From a virus: DNA of 53,988 bases. The stretch's first letter is position 1; each line of letters opens with the position of its first letter. The notes below the pieces were generated by a model that saw only the letters and a list, made by a program, of their open reading frames with translations, was not told where the DNA came from and did no database searches. Below, piece by piece: positions 21,475 through 28,389 of the stretch. The DNA is taken from the IMG/VR virus record IMGVR_UViG_3300036781_000312, positions 1-53,988 of that record, one strand, 5' to 3'. Both the position numbers and the translations under genes were made by a program.

Positions 21475-21911
21475 TGGGCTGGACCGCCGAACAGCTTCGC
21501 ACGGTCAAGGTGCGCCGCGCCACCGTCCAGGCAGGCGCCGGTGTCGAGCGCCGCACCTCGCTCGGGCGGGCCGCGGTCACCGCCGATGTGAAACTGCCGC
21601 GCCCGGTGGAATCATCTATCGAAGCGATGTTCGCCCTGCAACTGCGCGCCGCGCGCCTGCCGGAGCCAAAGCGCGAATTCGCGTTTTGCGAGGGGCGCAA
21701 GTTCCGCCTGGACTTCGCCTGGCCCGAGAGGCTCATCGCCGTCGAGGTGCAGGGGATGGTGCACCGGATCAAAGAGCGATTCGAGGCGGACATAGAAAAG
21801 CGCGCGCTGGCGCTGCTGGGCGGCTGGCGCGTCCTGGAGGTGTCGGGGCAGGCGGTGCGCGATGGGCGCGCGCTGGGGTGGATTGAACAACTGCTGCAAC
21901 CAGGAGACTAA
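21474..21911 (+). CDS. PD-(D/E)XK nuclease (VSR/DUF559-like)
   Basis: 145 aa. The central part has ESSIEAMFALQLRAARLPEP, FRLDFAWPERLIAVEVQG (Asp and the E-x-Q/K strand of the nuclease core), then FEADIEKRALALLGGWRVLEV, which follows the DUF559/VSR pattern. It could act as a Holliday-junction or repair nuclease; its position after the replication genes suits a resolvase role, which RusA fills in other phages. The Gln in place of the usual Lys (EVQG) is noted. Confidence 0.72.
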   Translation: MGWTAEQLRTVKVRRATVQAGAGVERRTSLGRAAVTADVKLPRPVESSIEAMFALQLRAARLPEPKREFAFCEGRKFRLDFAWPERLIAVEVQGMVHRIKERFEADIEKRALALLGGWRVLEVSGQAVRDGRALGWIEQLLQPGD

Positions 21912-21913
21912 AA

Positions 21914-22279
21914 ATGCAACTCATCAGCTTTCCCGAACAAACGAAGGTCATCGCCGAGAACCAGCCGGAATACTCCCCGCTGCCGGCACATCGGTTTCGC
22001 CATGAGGCCGAAGGGCGCATTGCGTGCTGCTGGCGCCTGACGTGGCGCGAGCGCTTCACCCTGCTGTTCACCGGCAAGGTGTGGCACCAGGTGCTCACGT
22101 TCGGCCACTCGCTGCAGCCGCAGAAACTGACCATCGAGAAGCCGGAATTCCGCGTGCTGGTCAATCCGTACAGCGGCAAGCCGCGCCACCCGTCGGACAT
22201 CAACAGTGATCCGTACGGCGTGCTGATGGTCGATCCCGACAAGGCGCTGCGCGCGGCCACGCGCATTCCGTCGGACTGA
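21914..22279 (+). CDS. Conserved hypothetical phage protein, 121 aa
   Basis: MQLISFPEQTKVIAENQPEY, then CCWRLTWRERFTLLFTGKVW and VLTFGHSLQPQKLTI, is a family seen in many proteobacterial phages without known function. The WRL-W-RE-LLFTGKVW block is the conserved heart. The Shine-Dalgarno AGGAG precedes it, two bases after the nuclease stop. Confidence 0.72.
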   Translation: MQLISFPEQTKVIAENQPEYSPLPAHRFRHEAEGRIACCWRLTWRERFTLLFTGKVWHQVLTFGHSLQPQKLTIEKPEFRVLVNPYSGKPRHPSDINSDPYGVLMVDPDKALRAATRIPSD

Positions 22280-22292
22280 AAAGGAAATGATC

Positions 22293-22823
22293 ATGACTGA
22301 ACAATCAGCAGCTGCGCCGGAAGAGCGCGTGCGCCGGCGCCACAAGCCGCGCGAGCCGGTCAAGGTGGTCCCGGCCGACCTGAACGCGCGCCTGGAAAAC
22401 TGGGGCCGCTGGGCGCGCACCACGTTCCGCAAGCAGCATTGCGCGAGCATCGAGTGGAAATTCTCCATCCCGAAGTTCCGCGCGATGGATGCGCAGCTCA
22501 ACGGCCTGCGCAACGCCGAGCTGGAGGCGATCTTGCGCAAGCCGGAGACGGAGCCGGTAGACGAGCCCGACGCCTGGGTGATCGAGCAGGCCGTGACGTC
22601 GGCGCGCATTGGCTACAAGGACATGGGCGTGCTCAAGGCGCGCTATGTGCTGCTGTCCTTCCCGCGCGATACCTGCCACGCGCTGAGCATCCGCCTGGGG
22701 CAGTACGACCGCAAGCTGTACGAGGCCGCGCTGCGCGTCGAGGAGGTGGCGAAGATTATCGCGCGCATGGGTGAGTCGCCCTTTGCGAAGGCAATGCGGC
22801 ATTTGAATGGAAAGGAGGCCTGA
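22293..22823 (+). CDS. Possible late-gene regulator (Q position), 176 aa
   Basis: Basic N-terminus (EERVRRRHKPREPVKVV), then WARTTFRKQHCASIEWKFSI and a C-terminal helical block AWVIEQAVTSARIGYKDMGV ... ALRVEEVAKIIARM that could be an HTH. It is the last large gene before the zinc-finger and DUF2158 genes, the position of Q-type antiterminators, and a late promoter with terminated leader lies 2.5 kb downstream. No direct Q homology is recognised. I prefer ATG 22293 over 22287 for Shine-Dalgarno spacing (AAGGA). Confidence 0.5.
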   Translation: MTEQSAAAPEERVRRRHKPREPVKVVPADLNARLENWGRWARTTFRKQHCASIEWKFSIPKFRAMDAQLNGLRNAELEAILRKPETEPVDEPDAWVIEQAVTSARIGYKDMGVLKARYVLLSFPRDTCHALSIRLGQYDRKLYEAALRVEEVAKIIARMGESPFAKAMRHLNGKEA

Positions 22824-22824
22824 C

Positions 22825-23022
22825 ATGGCCGACGAAATAGACCTGGCCAACGAGCGCGCCGAGATCGCGCTGGCCGACGCGCTGCGCATGCGCAAGCCAG
22901 TACTGCCGCGCATCGGACATTGCTACAACTGTGGCGAGCGCGCCGACGCGCTGTATTGCGACGTGGCGTGCCGAGATGATCACCAGCGCCGGCAGTTCAT
23001 GCAGTCGATGGCGCCGCGATGA
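22825..23022 (+). CDS. DksA/TraR-like zinc-finger small protein
   Basis: 65 aa. The N-terminal helix MADEIDLANERAEIALADAL and the zinc cluster CYNCGERADALYCDVACRDD resemble phage TraR/DksA-type small proteins, which bind in the RNA polymerase secondary channel. AAAGGAGG precedes the start. The similarity is short, so the functional call is tentative. Confidence 0.66.
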   Translation: MADEIDLANERAEIALADALRMRKPVLPRIGHCYNCGERADALYCDVACRDDHQRRQFMQSMAPR

Positions 23023-23225
23023 TCGTCGACTTAAATGGTCGCCCGCTGTACGTTGAAATAGCTGTTGGGTCCATTGTCAGGCTGCGCTCAGGTGGCCCCG
23101 AGATGTGGGTCACGGATCGAGACTTCCATGCATGTGTCCTTTGCTCATGGGATGAATGCCAAAACGAAGACGGGGAGGAATGGTTCCCGACAGGTGATCT
23201 TGAAGTCATCAGGAGAGCCCCGTAG
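23019..23225 (+). CDS. DUF2158 (YodC-like) small protein
   Basis: 68 aa. VGSIVRLRSGGPEMWV and a C-terminal CSWDE...EEWFPTGDLEVI match the small SH3-like DUF2158 family, with tryptophan and Cys positions kept. The ATG overlaps the previous stop. It is the last rightward gene before the leftward accessory cluster. Role unknown. Confidence 0.75.
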   Translation: MIVDLNGRPLYVEIAVGSIVRLRSGGPEMWVTDRDFHACVLCSWDECQNEDGEEWFPTGDLEVIRRAP

Positions 23226-23287
23226 GCGCCCTGGCGCGCGCCGCTTCGATGGTGAGGGTGGACCGGCCCGCCGGCGGCGTGTAGCGG

Positions 23288-23485
23288 CTATTTGGCAGCC
23301 AGCCTGTCCAGCGCCGCGCGGATGCCGGCCGACAGGTTGCCCTTGCCCAGCCGCTCCGCGGTCGCATATTGCGTGTCGTTCAGGCGCAGCGCAACCAGGT
23401 TGGAGCGCTTGCCGGCGGGATCAGGCTTCGGGCCAGCGCCCTTTCGAGCGCCGCCGCGCTTGGCCGGAGGTGCAGCTTTCGGCAT
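23288..23485 (-). CDS. Putative ribbon-helix-helix protein, 65 aa
   Basis: A basic, Gly/Pro-rich N-terminus (KRGGARKGAGPKPDPAGKR) is followed by LVALRLNDTQYATAERLG and a helix LSAGIRAALDRLAAK, a pattern of CopG/RHH-like DNA-binding proteins. It lies immediately after the next leftward gene (stop at 23487). It may regulate this leftward cluster; this is inference. Confidence 0.66.
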   Translation of the reverse strand: MPKAAPPAKRGGARKGAGPKPDPAGKRSNLVALRLNDTQYATAERLGKGNLSAGIRAALDRLAAK

Positions 23486-23486
23486 T

Positions 23487-23798
23487 TCAGTTTCCGTGCG
23501 GTGTGGCGATCAGGATGTATTCCCGGCCGTCAATGATCGTGGTTTGAAACGCGGTGTCTTGCAGGTTTTGGTAGGCCTCGACCTCGCGGGCGAAGTCGGC
23601 ATTGTCCGCGATTTGCCCCTCGTCGTCGTGGTTGCGCACCGCGATCGCCTCCAGGTGCATGGGCAGGCCGTTGATCGTGATTTCAGTCAGCAAACGCGCG
23701 CGCGGATCGTATCCATCCTCATCGTCCGGCCCGTCGGGGCCAGTCTCCTGCCATGCGTAGGGGTTGATGGTGATCGCGGTAAAATTCGTTTCAGCCAT
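23487..23798 (-). CDS. Hypothetical acidic protein, 103 aa
   Basis: Acidic, strand-rich (ITINPYAWQETGPDGPDDED, LLTEITINGLPMHLEAIAV, YEDxx-like DFAREVEAYQNLQD) with a C-terminal FQTTIIDGREYILIATPHGN. A GACAGGAG Shine-Dalgarno and the weak hairpin E precede it, so it belongs to the five-gene leader group. No family is recognised. Confidence 0.66.
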   Translation of the reverse strand: MAETNFTAITINPYAWQETGPDGPDDEDGYDPRARLLTEITINGLPMHLEAIAVRNHDDEGQIADNADFAREVEAYQNLQDTAFQTTIIDGREYILIATPHGN

Positions 23799-23841
23799 AG
23801 CTGGGATACTCCTGTCTCTCGGTTCGGTTAGGGGGGAGCAA

Positions 23842-23857
23842 CGTGGTTCCAGCCGCG
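23842..23857 (-). promoter_or_regulatory. Leader hairpin E, CGCGG-CTGGAA-CCACG (imperfect)
   Basis: This is the weakest of the five copies: the stem has one C-A mismatch, but an outer pair of six G/C bases (GGGGGG 23831-23836 and CCCCCC 23858-23863) can extend it. It is followed after a long spacer by GACAGGAG before 23798. Confidence 0.45.
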
Positions 23858-23871
23858 CCCCCCGTTCAGGA

Positions 23872-24111
23872 TTATTTGATTTCGTCGATGGGCAAGCTTT
23901 CGATCAGCGATTCGCCGGTCTCCTCGCTCACCAGGTCGGCGATGCGCAGATCGTCGCAGAGGTCGTGATGAGGCGCGAATACTAGATAGCCAACCTCCCA
24001 ATTTTTCGCTATGGCCTTCGCTTTGGCTTCCGCCTCCGCGTCGCTTTCGGCTTCAATTTCTACTTCGGCGTAGCACGGAGCGTTATAGGCCAGCACCAGG
24101 TTGTATTTCAT
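23872..24111 (-). CDS. Hypothetical acidic protein, 79 aa
   Basis: Starts MKYNLVLAYNAPCYAEVEIE, then an alanine/glutamate helix (DAEAEAKAKAIAKNW) and an acidic C-terminus ending SLPIDEIK. The charge and size suggest a DNA-mimic or small regulatory protein, but nothing specific is recognised. A GGAG-type Shine-Dalgarno lies upstream. It is the second leftward gene after the DUF932 gene. Confidence 0.62.
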   Translation of the reverse strand: MKYNLVLAYNAPCYAEVEIEAESDAEAEAKAKAIAKNWEVGYLVFAPHHDLCDDLRIADLVSEETGESLIESLPIDEIK

Positions 24112-24159
24112 GATCGGCTCCGGTGAGGGAGCGCGCCCCTTTCGAGGCGCGCCCGCTGG

Positions 24160-25143
24160 TTAGGCTGCGGTGACGAGCTGACCGGCCAGCGCGAAGGCTT
24201 CATCTTTCAGCTTCGCGCCCTCGCCGAACCATGCCGCGTCAAGCCCGGTGCTGCGCGACAGGCCGCGCTCATGGTCCACGTACTCGGTCACGGCGTTGAC
24301 CAAGCCCCACATCGTGCCCTTGACCATGTCGGCGCCGATTGCCTCGCCGTTGAACAGCGCGCTGATGCGCTTGTAGCCCTTGCTGGCGCGCACCTTGTCT
24401 TGCGCCTCCTGGCCTTGCGCGGCCTTGAACAAGTGGAGCAGGAAGGCGTCGGACAGCTTCTCGTCGACCTTCGCCGCCGCCATCTTGCGGGTGCGCATCA
24501 GGAATTCATCCCAACCGCTGATGGCAATGCCGAGCTGCTCGCGCACCGCCGCCGCGTTGAAATGGGCGAAATGCGGGATCTTCACTTTTGGCTCAGCGGC
24601 GCCAGCGCGCGCACCATCACCGGCCGCAGCGCTCAGCGTGTTGTTGCACACCACGCGGATGCTGGTGAACTGCGCGGTGGTCGCCATGCTGGCATCGTAG
24701 GACGTGGCGAACAGAAGATAGGGGCGAATGTTGTCGCCGTCGATGATGCGCGCTTCTTCGCCGACGCGGGCCAGGGCCCAGATGCGATTGCCGCCGCGCA
24801 GGCAGCCGGCGGTTTCGAGCTCGAAGCCCGCGCCCTTCACCAGCTCGTCGAAGAAGCCCAGCACCTGGGACGGTTGCACGGTCTTGTAAAGGTCGCTCAC
24901 GGTCGAGAGCGCAGCGCCGGTGTCGTCACGCACCAGCACGCGGCGGCCGTCGAACACCCTGCGCTCGCCCTTGTATTCGAATTCAACCGGCACTTCGGCC
25001 ACGTTCCAATTCAGGCCGGCGGCGGTGCGCCAGGTTTCCAGATCGGCGCCGGCGGGAAGCTTGGAGCCGAGGCCATGCCAGGGGGTTTTGCCAATAAAGG
25101 CGACGTTTGCGCGGTTGTTCGAGAAGTCGATTTCGTGAGCCAT
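24160..25143 (-). CDS. DUF932/TIGR03299-type phage-plasmid protein
   Basis: 327 aa. MAHEIDFSNNRANVAFIGKT, PWHGLGSKLPAGADLETWR, VSDLYKTVQPSQVLGFFDEL, LFATSYDASMATTAQFTSIR and VVCNNTLSAA are the hallmarks of the DUF932 family found on plasmids and phages. Its function is unproven. A GACAGGAG Shine-Dalgarno and hairpin C precede it. A GC-rich inverted repeat follows the stop (about 24124-24153) and may act as a terminator. Confidence 0.85.
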   Translation of the reverse strand: MAHEIDFSNNRANVAFIGKTPWHGLGSKLPAGADLETWRTAAGLNWNVAEVPVEFEYKGERRVFDGRRVLVRDDTGAALSTVSDLYKTVQPSQVLGFFDELVKGAGFELETAGCLRGGNRIWALARVGEEARIIDGDNIRPYLLFATSYDASMATTAQFTSIRVVCNNTLSAAAGDGARAGAAEPKVKIPHFAHFNAAAVREQLGIAISGWDEFLMRTRKMAAAKVDEKLSDAFLLHLFKAAQGQEAQDKVRASKGYKRISALFNGEAIGADMVKGTMWGLVNAVTEYVDHERGLSRSTGLDAAWFGEGAKLKDEAFALAGQLVTAA

Positions 25144-25173
25144 GTGATTCTCCTGTCAGTTTGTGGGGTGATC

Positions 25174-25189
25174 CGGTGTTCCAGCACCG
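25174..25189 (-). promoter_or_regulatory. Leader hairpin C, CGGTG-CTGGAA-CACCG
   Basis: A perfect 5-bp stem with CTGGAA loop on the minus strand is followed 16 bases later by GACAGGAG and the DUF932 start. The A/T-rich region immediately upstream (25190-25215) contains TATAAC (25201-25206, minus strand), a possible -10 without a good -35. Confidence 0.65.
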
Positions 25190-25295
25190 TTATTGATAAT
25201 GTTATACACAATCAAATGGGAACGCAAGGCTTTTATCTTGTGCGGTGCAACCCAGAGGGAGAAATCCTCGTTTTGGCAACGGGCGCGGCCATTGC

Positions 25296-25323
25296 TTGAC
25301 ACGCGAAAAATCCGTGGTATCTT
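25296..25323 (+). promoter_or_regulatory. Candidate late promoter (pR'-like)
   Basis: TTGACA (25296-25301), 16 bp, then TATCTT (25318-25323) with an extended -10 TG one base upstream. It faces rightward into a structured, terminated leader and, beyond that, the late genes. The layout parallels lambda pR'. Confidence 0.72.
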
Positions 25324-25328
25324 CCCCA

Positions 25329-25485
25329 CTTACAACTCGTTGGGTGCATAGGCCTTCGGCTTAGGAGCATCCCCACAGCGCCTAAATGCCTGTGTGACGC
25401 CTGCCGGAATGGCAGGCACCCGCGCCAGCAAAAGGCGCCACGAGTGAGCCCCGACCGATGAAGCCCGCCGATGCGCGGGCTTTTT
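25329..25485 (+). ncRNA. Structured terminated leader RNA upstream of the late region
   Basis: About 157 nt between the promoter and an intrinsic terminator, with no open frame. Predicted pairings: ACTCGT (25335-25340) with ACGAGT (25440-25445) closing the whole; GGGTGC (25342-25347) with GCATCC (25367-25372) around a TAGGCC/GGCTTA inner hairpin; GCGCC (25378-25382) with GGCGC (25434-25438); and a perfect GCCTGCC/GGCAGGC hairpin (25399-25417). It resembles lambda 6S RNA or an HK022-like put element in placement. An independent regulatory RNA is also possible. Confidence 0.6.
25462..25485 (+). terminator. Intrinsic terminator of the leader RNA
   Basis: Stem AGCCCGC (25462-25468) and GCGGGCT (25475-25481) with loop CGATGC, then a run of five T. 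It ends the leader RNA before the first rightward gene at 25539. Confidence 0.8.
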
Positions 25486-25538
25486 GCTTTTCCAGCGTCC
25501 ACCCCGTTGCGTTTACCCGTCAACTACCTGGAGCTGAA

Positions 25539-25862
25539 ATGTCACTCACCTTGAAACGATCCCTCTGCACCGCCCTCGTCGCCATGGCCGTCACCGTCGT
25601 CGCCTACGTCTTGTTGTCGGACCACGGTACCGTCTCGGCGCTGGTCAACATCGGCGCGTCGATCGCTATCGGCGCCAGCTTCGGTTACGGGCTCAGCCTC
25701 CTCGACCTGCGACCGGCTGCCGGCGACAAGCCGGCCTTCCAGGGCTACTGCGTCGACCACACCCGCGCCAGCCTCGCGCGCGCCGCCGGCCGCACCAGCA
25801 CCGGCTCGTTCCTGCGCGGCAAGGGCATCGCCTGCGGCTTCTGGTCCCTGGCGCACGCCTAA
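25539..25862 (+). CDS. Membrane protein, 107 aa
   Basis: ATG at 25539 with GGAG eight bases upstream. Two hydrophobic helices (TALVAMAVTVVAYVLLSDHG, ALVNIGASIAIGASFGYGLS) precede a basic C-terminal half with two cysteines (QGYCVDHTRASLARAAG, GKGIACGFWS). First gene after the leader-RNA terminator. No family is recognised. Confidence 0.62.
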   Translation: MSLTLKRSLCTALVAMAVTVVAYVLLSDHGTVSALVNIGASIAIGASFGYGLSLLDLRPAAGDKPAFQGYCVDHTRASLARAAGRTSTGSFLRGKGIACGFWSLAHA

Positions 25863-25866
25863 AGCG

Positions 25867-26040
25867 GTGAAGTACCTCCCCATCGCCACTGCGGTCGCCT
25901 GGCTGCTCACGTACTGGGCGTTCGCGGCGGCGAGCAAGGGCGGTGACGACTTCGGCGCCGGCCTGCTGTATTGGCTGGTGCTGGTGGTCGCCGCCCTCCT
26001 CTCGCTCATTACGTTCGTCAGGGCGTTTTTTCTGCACTGA
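25867..26040 (+). CDS. Small two-span membrane protein, 57 aa
   Basis: GTG start four bases after the previous stop: VKYLPIATAVAWLLTYWAFA, a short charged loop (SKGGDD), then LLYWLVLVVAALLSLITFVR. It could be a holin-type or anti-holin protein, but lysis genes lie elsewhere (49247 onward), so the role is open. The stretch 26041-26194 after it contains nothing I can assign. Confidence 0.58.
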   Translation: MKYLPIATAVAWLLTYWAFAAASKGGDDFGAGLLYWLVLVVAALLSLITFVRAFFLH

Positions 26041-26194
26041 CGCAACCATCAATGGTCGACGGCGCACGCGCGAGCGACCCGCCCTTGCCGTGTGTTCCCG
26101 GCCGGCCGTCCTGTGTTTCATTGCTGTACTCCTCGGTGATTCATCCCACCACCTGGTGCGCCGGTTCCCCTGCTGGCGCACCCATTTATTCCTT

Positions 26195-26797
26195 ATGACT
26201 CGCGCAAAGCTCAACACCGTCCCGATCGACAGCGTCCGCCTCGACCCGGAGAACGTGCGCGAGCACAACGAGCGCAACCTGGTTGCGATCACAAAGAGCC
26301 TGGAGAAGTTCGGCCAGCAAAAGCCCATCGTCATCGACAACGATGGCGTCATCGTCGCCGGCAACGGCACATGGATGGGCGCGAAGCGCCTGCACTGGAC
26401 GGAAATCTGGGTCACGGTCACGGAGCTGGAGGGCGAAGCCAAAACCGCCTTCGCCCTGGCCGACAACCACATCAACGAGCTGTCCTACTTCAATGAGGAC
26501 GCGCTGGCGGCCACGATAGGCGCGATCAGCGACACCGATTTGCTGGAGGCTGCCGGCTTCGACACCGGCGAGCTGAACGATATTTTTCGCGGATCTTCCG
26601 AGCCCATCGAACTCGAGGCCGCGGGCGAAAGCGCCGGCGCGGGTGGCGGCAACAAGAAGCCAGTCACCGTGCGCGTGGCCATCGCCGTGCGCAGCGTTGA
26701 GGCCTTCGAGCAGGCGCTGAGCGCGACCGGCCTCATGAACCGCGAAGAGGCGCTGCTGGAAGTGTGCCGCACCTATGTCGAAGCAAAAGGACAATAG
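26195..26797 (+). CDS. ParB/sulfiredoxin-like nuclease-domain protein
   Basis: 200 aa. VRLDPENVREHNERNLVAIT, SLEKFGQQKPIVIDNDGVIV and AGNGTWMGAKRLHWTEIWV are the ParB-N fold with the GNxxxxAA-like turn; ALADNHINELSYF follows. Phage proteins of this type commonly sit beside a DNA methylase and may modulate it. The C-terminus has a GAGGGN linker and a small helical domain. There is no good Shine-Dalgarno at the ATG. Confidence 0.8.
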   Translation: MTRAKLNTVPIDSVRLDPENVREHNERNLVAITKSLEKFGQQKPIVIDNDGVIVAGNGTWMGAKRLHWTEIWVTVTELEGEAKTAFALADNHINELSYFNEDALAATIGAISDTDLLEAAGFDTGELNDIFRGSSEPIELEAAGESAGAGGGNKKPVTVRVAIAVRSVEAFEQALSATGLMNREEALLEVCRTYVEAKGQ

Positions 26798-27449
26798 CAC
26801 CCTCGACGCCAAGCTACGGCTGCGGCGCGCAGTGCTGAAAAATGCGCCGCCGGCGCCGATGGTGCTCGAAACGCATGGCGGCAATGGCCGCGTCTACGAA
26901 CGCGCGTGGTACACCGCGAGCGGCGGCTGCGTCATCGAAAAGGACAGCGGGAAAATCGAGCAGCTAGCGCAGCAGCGCCCGCATTGGTCGGTCTTCGAGG
27001 GCGATTGCATCGCCGCGCTGGGAGCCGGGCTGATGAGCAGCACGGCCTTTGACGTTGTGGACGTTGATCCCTACGGCTCGCCACTACCGATCTTCGATGC
27101 GTTGTTCCATGTGGAACGCACCTTCCCCGAGCGCTGGCACCTGGTGGTGAACGATGGCATGCGGCAGAAGCTGCAACGCGGCGGCGCTTGGCATGTGGCC
27201 GAGTTGGCGCGCATCGTGGCGCGCCGGGGCAACAATCTTGCCCCGGTGTACCTGGAAGTGGCGCGCGAGCTGGTAGAAGCCTTCGCGCTGCGGATCGGCT
27301 ACCAAGTCGCCGGCTGGCACGGCTACTACACCGGCGACAAAGGCCTGATGACCCATTATTGGGCCGTGCTGGAGCGGATCAGTGGTGCTGCTGCACCCGC
27401 ATCGGGTTGTGATAACCCTCCGGCAGATACGGCTGCAGGTCCTTCTTGA
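26775..27449 (+). CDS. Class I SAM-dependent methyltransferase with Trm1-like DPYGSP motif
   Basis: 224 aa. ETHGGNGRVYERAWYTASGG (SAM-loop region), then VFEGDCIAAL and FDVVDVDPYGSPLPIFDALF, the last resembling the DPFGSP motif of Trm1-type RNA guanine-N2 methylases. It overlaps the ParB-like gene by 23 bp, implying coupled expression. The target could be tRNA or DNA. Its last 71 bp overlap the convergent radical-SAM gene. Confidence 0.65.
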   Translation: MSKQKDNSTLDAKLRLRRAVLKNAPPAPMVLETHGGNGRVYERAWYTASGGCVIEKDSGKIEQLAQQRPHWSVFEGDCIAALGAGLMSSTAFDVVDVDPYGSPLPIFDALFHVERTFPERWHLVVNDGMRQKLQRGGAWHVAELARIVARRGNNLAPVYLEVARELVEAFALRIGYQVAGWHGYYTGDKGLMTHYWAVLERISGAAAPASGCDNPPADTAAGPS

Positions 27450-28221
27450 TGTAGTGGGCGGCGCCGAGCTGCTTGCACAGCTCGATCATGCGCAGCGTGT
27501 AGTCGCGCCAGTCGGTGGTCTTGGTGATGTCCACGTAGTTCACGCGGCCGATCTTGTAGAGGTCGACAAAGCCGTGCGTCTCGCGCACGATTTCCAGGCT
27601 GGCCTCGACGTCCAGGGTGGGCTCCAGGCTCACCCAGGTGTAGATGCCGCGCTCGTGGAAGGCTTTCAGCGCTGCAAGGCGATCGGCCGGCAGCGCCGCC
27701 CCGCTCTCCCATTTGCGCGAGAACGCATCATCCAGGCTGGTGATGGTCGAGGCGAACGAATCGCGGTCAGCGCGGAAAATGCTGATGTCGCGCAGGCTGC
27801 GCGTGCCTCCCTTAGTCAGCGTGCAGATGGCCAGGCCGTGCTCCTGCAGCACATCGAGCGTTTGGCGCGTCAGCGTGTTGTCGCCTGGGTGGTAGGGGTC
27901 GCTGGTGAAGCTGAGCATGACCTGCTCGCCGATGCCGGCAGCCTGATATTTCTTGGCGTCGCGCTTGAGGTTGTCGAGATAGCCGGCGCGCCACACCGCG
28001 CCTTCATTGAATTCGACGCGCGGCTGCTTGGTGATCAGCGGCACGTAGCAGTAGGCGCACTTGTGCCCGCAGCCGCGGTACGGATTCGCTGCCAGCGGCG
28101 CGTATTCCCCGGCCTGGCCGGCGGGCGCGTAGATGAACGAACAGCCTTTGATCGACACGCCATCGGGCTTAAGCGTGGAAACGGGAATGCGGGTCTCTTT
28201 CGAGACGGCGAGGCTCGTCAT
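27379..28221 (-). CDS. Radical SAM protein (spore-photoproduct-lyase-like)
   Basis: 280 aa. The NPYRGCGHKCAYCYVPLITK region gives the CxxxCxxC iron-sulfur motif (about residues 51-58). LSFTSDPYHPGDNTLTRQTL, AICTLTKGG and ITSLDDAFSRKWESG follow the SPL/Rv2578c-like pattern, and EPTLD plus IGRVNY close the barrel. It may repair or modify DNA or RNA bases. Leader hairpin D and a GACAGGAG Shine-Dalgarno precede it. Confidence 0.8.
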   Translation of the reverse strand: MTSLAVSKETRIPVSTLKPDGVSIKGCSFIYAPAGQAGEYAPLAANPYRGCGHKCAYCYVPLITKQPRVEFNEGAVWRAGYLDNLKRDAKKYQAAGIGEQVMLSFTSDPYHPGDNTLTRQTLDVLQEHGLAICTLTKGGTRSLRDISIFRADRDSFASTITSLDDAFSRKWESGAALPADRLAALKAFHERGIYTWVSLEPTLDVEASLEIVRETHGFVDLYKIGRVNYVDITKTTDWRDYTLRMIELCKQLGAAHYIKKDLQPYLPEGYHNPMRVQQHH

Positions 28222-28245
28222 TGTGAATCTCCTGTCAAGTTAGAA

Positions 28246-28261
28246 CCGTGTTCCAGCACGG
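28246..28261 (-). promoter_or_regulatory. Leader hairpin D, CCGTG-CTGGAA-CACGG
   Basis: A perfect 5-bp stem with CTGGAA loop on the minus strand is followed by nine bases and GACAGGAG. Upstream, TGCTCTAATAC resembles an extended -10 and would place the hairpin at the very 5' end of the transcript. The rest of 28222-28389 is A/T-rich and holds no gene. Confidence 0.65.
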
Positions 28262-28389
28262 TAGGAGTATTAGAGCAAAAAATACCATTTTTGTCTACTA
28301 AATCAATAACTTACGTATTTTCCTTTTAGAACGAAAGGGTTACGGGAGTTTTGTTCGTCGCGGCGGCGCCGTGGCGGGAAGGTGGGAAT

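Noticed and set aside
24124-24153. GC-rich inverted repeat after the DUF932 gene as a definite terminator
   Set aside because: The stem pairs with a bulge but is not followed by a T-run, so I mention it only in the gene entry.
7259-28261. CTGGAA repeats as sigma-54 promoters
   Set aside because: TGG is present, but the GC of the -12 element is missing at the right distance in most copies, whereas pairing of the flanking bases is kept.
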